This document shows positions 5,012 to 6,748 of a stretch of 6,748 nt of DNA, piece by piece. The notes beneath the pieces were generated by a model. It worked only from the letters and a program-made list of their open reading frames with translations. It was not told where the DNA came from and did not search any database. The stretch comes from Chloroflexota bacterium (GTDB lineage: Bacteria > Chloroflexota > Anaerolineae > Aggregatilineales > UBA3940). Location of the stretch: the NCBI GenBank assembly GCA_011051745.1, contig DRKO01000184.1, positions 1 to 6,748 of the forward strand, in the 5' to 3' direction. The translations under genes and the position numbers were made by a program. Positions within the stretch are counted from its first letter, which is position 1. Each line of letters opens with the position of its first letter.

Positions 5012-6748
5012 TTACAGCACGCCGGGCAGTTTGTGCCCGCTTGCCTGGCTGATCGTCCCCAGCGAGCGGTAGGCCGAGTCCCGTATCTCCGGGTGTTCGT
5101 CACGCAGTGCCGTATAAAGTGGCGTGACCCCTTCCGGCGCGGCCAGCGCTCCCAGCGTCTCGGCTGCCGCCAGACGTATCCGCTCGTCTCCCTCCTGCAG
5201 AGCCCGCACAAGCTGGCTGATTCCCGATGGGCCGGGGGCGACGCTCTCGTCGCGCTCGGCCAGCCAGTCTATCAGCCACCTGATCTCGGTCGGCTGTGGA
5301 GGACGGCGCGGGGCGTTGCCGTTGGGGCTGCGGAGTGCCTCCAGCGCGTTGGCTGCCGCTGCCCGCACGATCCACTGATCATCGCGCCGCTCGGCGTTCT
5401 CCAGCAGCTTGATGGCCCACTCCTCGTTCACGAGCTCCAGCCCGTAAATGGCCGCCCGTCGGGTGGCGGGGTCCTGCTCCTCAAGCGCCTCTCGCAGGAT
5501 GTCGTGTCCTTCGCCCGCGATGTTGGTCGCCAGCATTTCGGCCACCGCCCGCCGCCCCAGTTCGCTGCCGGTGAGGAGCGTCTGGATCATATAATTCAGC
5601 GCGGTGCGGGTTCCCATCGCGCCCAGCGCCATCGCCGCTGCCGCCTCAACCGCCGGGTTTTCGTCGTTGAGCGCCTCCCCCAGCGCGATGACTGTCTCCG
5701 GATCGCCCAGTGCGCCCAGCCCCAGCGCGGCGAGTATTCGGATGCGCGGGTCCTGGCTTTTGAGGCCCTGCCGGAAAACGAACCCCACGTTCAGATCGCG
5801 TGAGGCGACCAGCGCCGCCATCGCCCGCTCGCGCGTGAGCGGGAACTGCACCGGAGCGAGCAGGAGCTGGGCCATCCGCTTAAAGGCTTCCCCGCGCCAG
5901 GGGGCCTTCAGGCTGGCGTCGGTTGCCCAGGCGGCCAGATAGAGCCAGTCCTCCTTCAGGATCGTGTTTCCTTCCCCCAGAAGGCGCTGGACGTAAGGCG
6001 TCACGTCCTGCATCTGCGACAGGAACGGCATCACAAGCGTGTTGAAGGATTCGCGGGCCAGCAATTCCTCGCGGAAGGGGGCCTCGCGCAGAGCCTCGGC
6101 GGCCAGATAAGCGCCGATCACCGGCTGGGTGAAGCTCAGCCGCTTGCCGGGGTGCTCGGTCAGGAGATGCGTCTCGTTCGTGATGGTGTAAATAAAGTCC
6201 GGCGTCCTGACGGTTCGCCCGCCGCTTTCCTCGCGGGCCTGATCCACCAGCCGCGTGAACTCCGCAATGGACAGCCCGATTGCCTCTTCTTCGGAGGAGA
6301 GGATCATCTCGGCGGCCTGCTCCAGTGCGCCCCGCAGTTCCGGGGCGGGGATGATGCGGTTTACATAAGCGCTGTACCAGCCCTGCCGCCCCTCGCCGGG
6401 GTCGTCCCCTGCGAAGGTGGCCCACAGCTTGAGCGTGGCGTCAAGCGGGCTGCGGGAGCGGTTGCCGCGTATCGCCAGCCGCACGAGGTCCGGCTCCGGC
6501 TCCAGCGCTGGCTCGCGGGGAGTCCCGCCGATCTCAGGCCAGGCTGCCGCCCACAGTCTGCCCAGTTCCGCGAACTCGCTCGCGCTCCAGGGCATCAGGA
6601 AAACGGGGGCCAGCCCGATCTCCTGTAGAGGCCGATAACCCCTCACCGGGCCTGCCACCACGAGCTTGTTGCCGGGGTAGGCCGTCATCAGAACCTGCAA
6701 CCAGGCCGCTACCTGCCGCCGCCGCGCGGGGGGCAGTTCGTCCCACCC
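5012..6748 (-). CDS. NACHT-type STAND NTPase with C-terminal HEAT repeats, 5' end cut by window edge
   Basis: The frame is open from the right edge to a TAA at 5014-5012, giving 578 residues and lacking the N-terminus; the true start is outside. The first residues, GWDELPPARRRQ, fit the end of a NACHT Walker B motif (the hydrophobic-D-G-x-DEL type). Then come LVVAGPVRGY (29-38), matching the sensor-1 region, and FLMPWSASE (50-58), as in NACHT proteins after their sensor strand. LLTEHPGKRLSFTQPVIGAYLAAEAL (195-220) matches the winged-helix end of NACHT proteins, usually F-T-H-P-x-x-x-E-Y-L-A-A. From about 300 to 570 there are six or seven HEAT-like helix pairs (for example DPRIRILAALGLGALGDP, 333-350), broken by a Pro/Arg-rich linker near 476-488. 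Such proteins are ATP-driven switches; in bacteria some are antiphage sensors and many are of unknown role. The P-loop and any effector domain lie outside the window. Confidence 0.82.
   Translation of the reverse strand, partial: GWDELPPARRRQVAAWLQVLMTAYPGNKLVVAGPVRGYRPLQEIGLAPVFLMPWSASEFAELGRLWAAAWPEIGGTPREPALEPEPDLVRLAIRGNRSRSPLDATLKLWATFAGDDPGEGRQGWYSAYVNRIIPAPELRGALEQAAEMILSSEEEAIGLSIAEFTRLVDQAREESGGRTVRTPDFIYTITNETHLLTEHPGKRLSFTQPVIGAYLAAEALREAPFREELLARESFNTLVMPFLSQMQDVTPYVQRLLGEGNTILKEDWLYLAAWATDASLKAPWRGEAFKRMAQLLLAPVQFPLTRERAMAALVASRDLNVGFVFRQGLKSQDPRIRILAALGLGALGDPETVIALGEALNDENPAVEAAAAMALGAMGTRTALNYMIQTLLTGSELGRRAVAEMLATNIAGEGHDILREALEEQDPATRRAAIYGLELVNEEWAIKLLENAERRDDQWIVRAAAANALEALRSPNGNAPRRPPQPTEIRWLIDWLAERDESVAPGPSGISQLVRALQEGDERIRLAAAETLGALAAPEGVTPLYTALRDEHPEIRDSAYRSLGTISQASGHKLPGVL

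Noticed and set aside
5023..5039. Hairpin CGGGCA-loop-TGCCCG as a terminator for the convergent genes
   Set aside because: The stem is perfect but no U-run follows on either strand, and it lies within the coding end of the NACHT gene.
5033..5803. Plus-strand open frame of 256 codons
   Set aside because: It is antisense to the HEAT repeats of the NACHT gene, and its composition is that of an antisense shadow.
1..6748. CRISPR array, tRNA, rRNA, insertion sequence or integration site
   Set aside because: I looked through all gaps and gene ends on both strands and saw no regularly spaced repeats, no cloverleaf with a T-arm, no transposase motifs and no target-site duplications.

Overview
The window is GC-rich bacterial DNA with tightly packed genes. 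It most resembles a member of Chloroflexota, perhaps Anaerolineae. That placement is an inference from three things: a multi-GAF sensor gene, a lipoprotein with duplicated 'SLGC' domains, and a NACHT-HEAT NTPase next to a Gram-positive-like yfiH/yggS/yggT/yggU (ylm) gene set. There is no rRNA or other marker gene to confirm it.

Layout: (1) Positions 1-1327, minus strand: a GAF-repeat sensory protein whose 3' part, and so its output domain, lies beyond the left edge. (2) Positions 1328-1725: a divergent intergenic region of about 400 bases. It holds a recognisable promoter for each flanking gene, a long and potentially structured leader for the GAF gene, and several dyads. (3) Positions 1726-4081, plus strand: a housekeeping cluster of pgeF (yfiH/ylmD, purine nucleoside phosphorylase/laccase-fold family), yggS (ylmE, PLP homeostasis), yggT (ylmG, small membrane protein) and a DUF167/YggU protein. 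(4) Positions 4082-4220: a very GC-rich, dyad-rich stretch, followed by a secreted lipoprotein (4221-4985) with two copies of a Trp/Cys-containing domain. (5) Positions 5012-6748, minus strand and convergent with the lipoprotein: the C-terminal 578 residues of a NACHT-type STAND NTPase with a HEAT-repeat C-terminus, running off the right edge.

The four central genes match the order seen next to the division cluster of many Gram-positive bacteria, but no sepF (ylmF) lies between yggS and yggT. pgeF and yggS are almost certainly co-transcribed, with a 5-base gap. yggT and yggU follow after 53 and 129 bases and may belong to the same transcript.

The least ordinary parts are the apparently leaderless promoter of pgeF, the possible RNA structures before the GAF gene, the DUF167 gene and the lipoprotein gene, the altered signature of the DUF167 protein, and the NACHT-HEAT gene. 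I see no tRNA, rRNA, CRISPR array, transposase or attachment site, and no convincing new multi-gene system inside the window.
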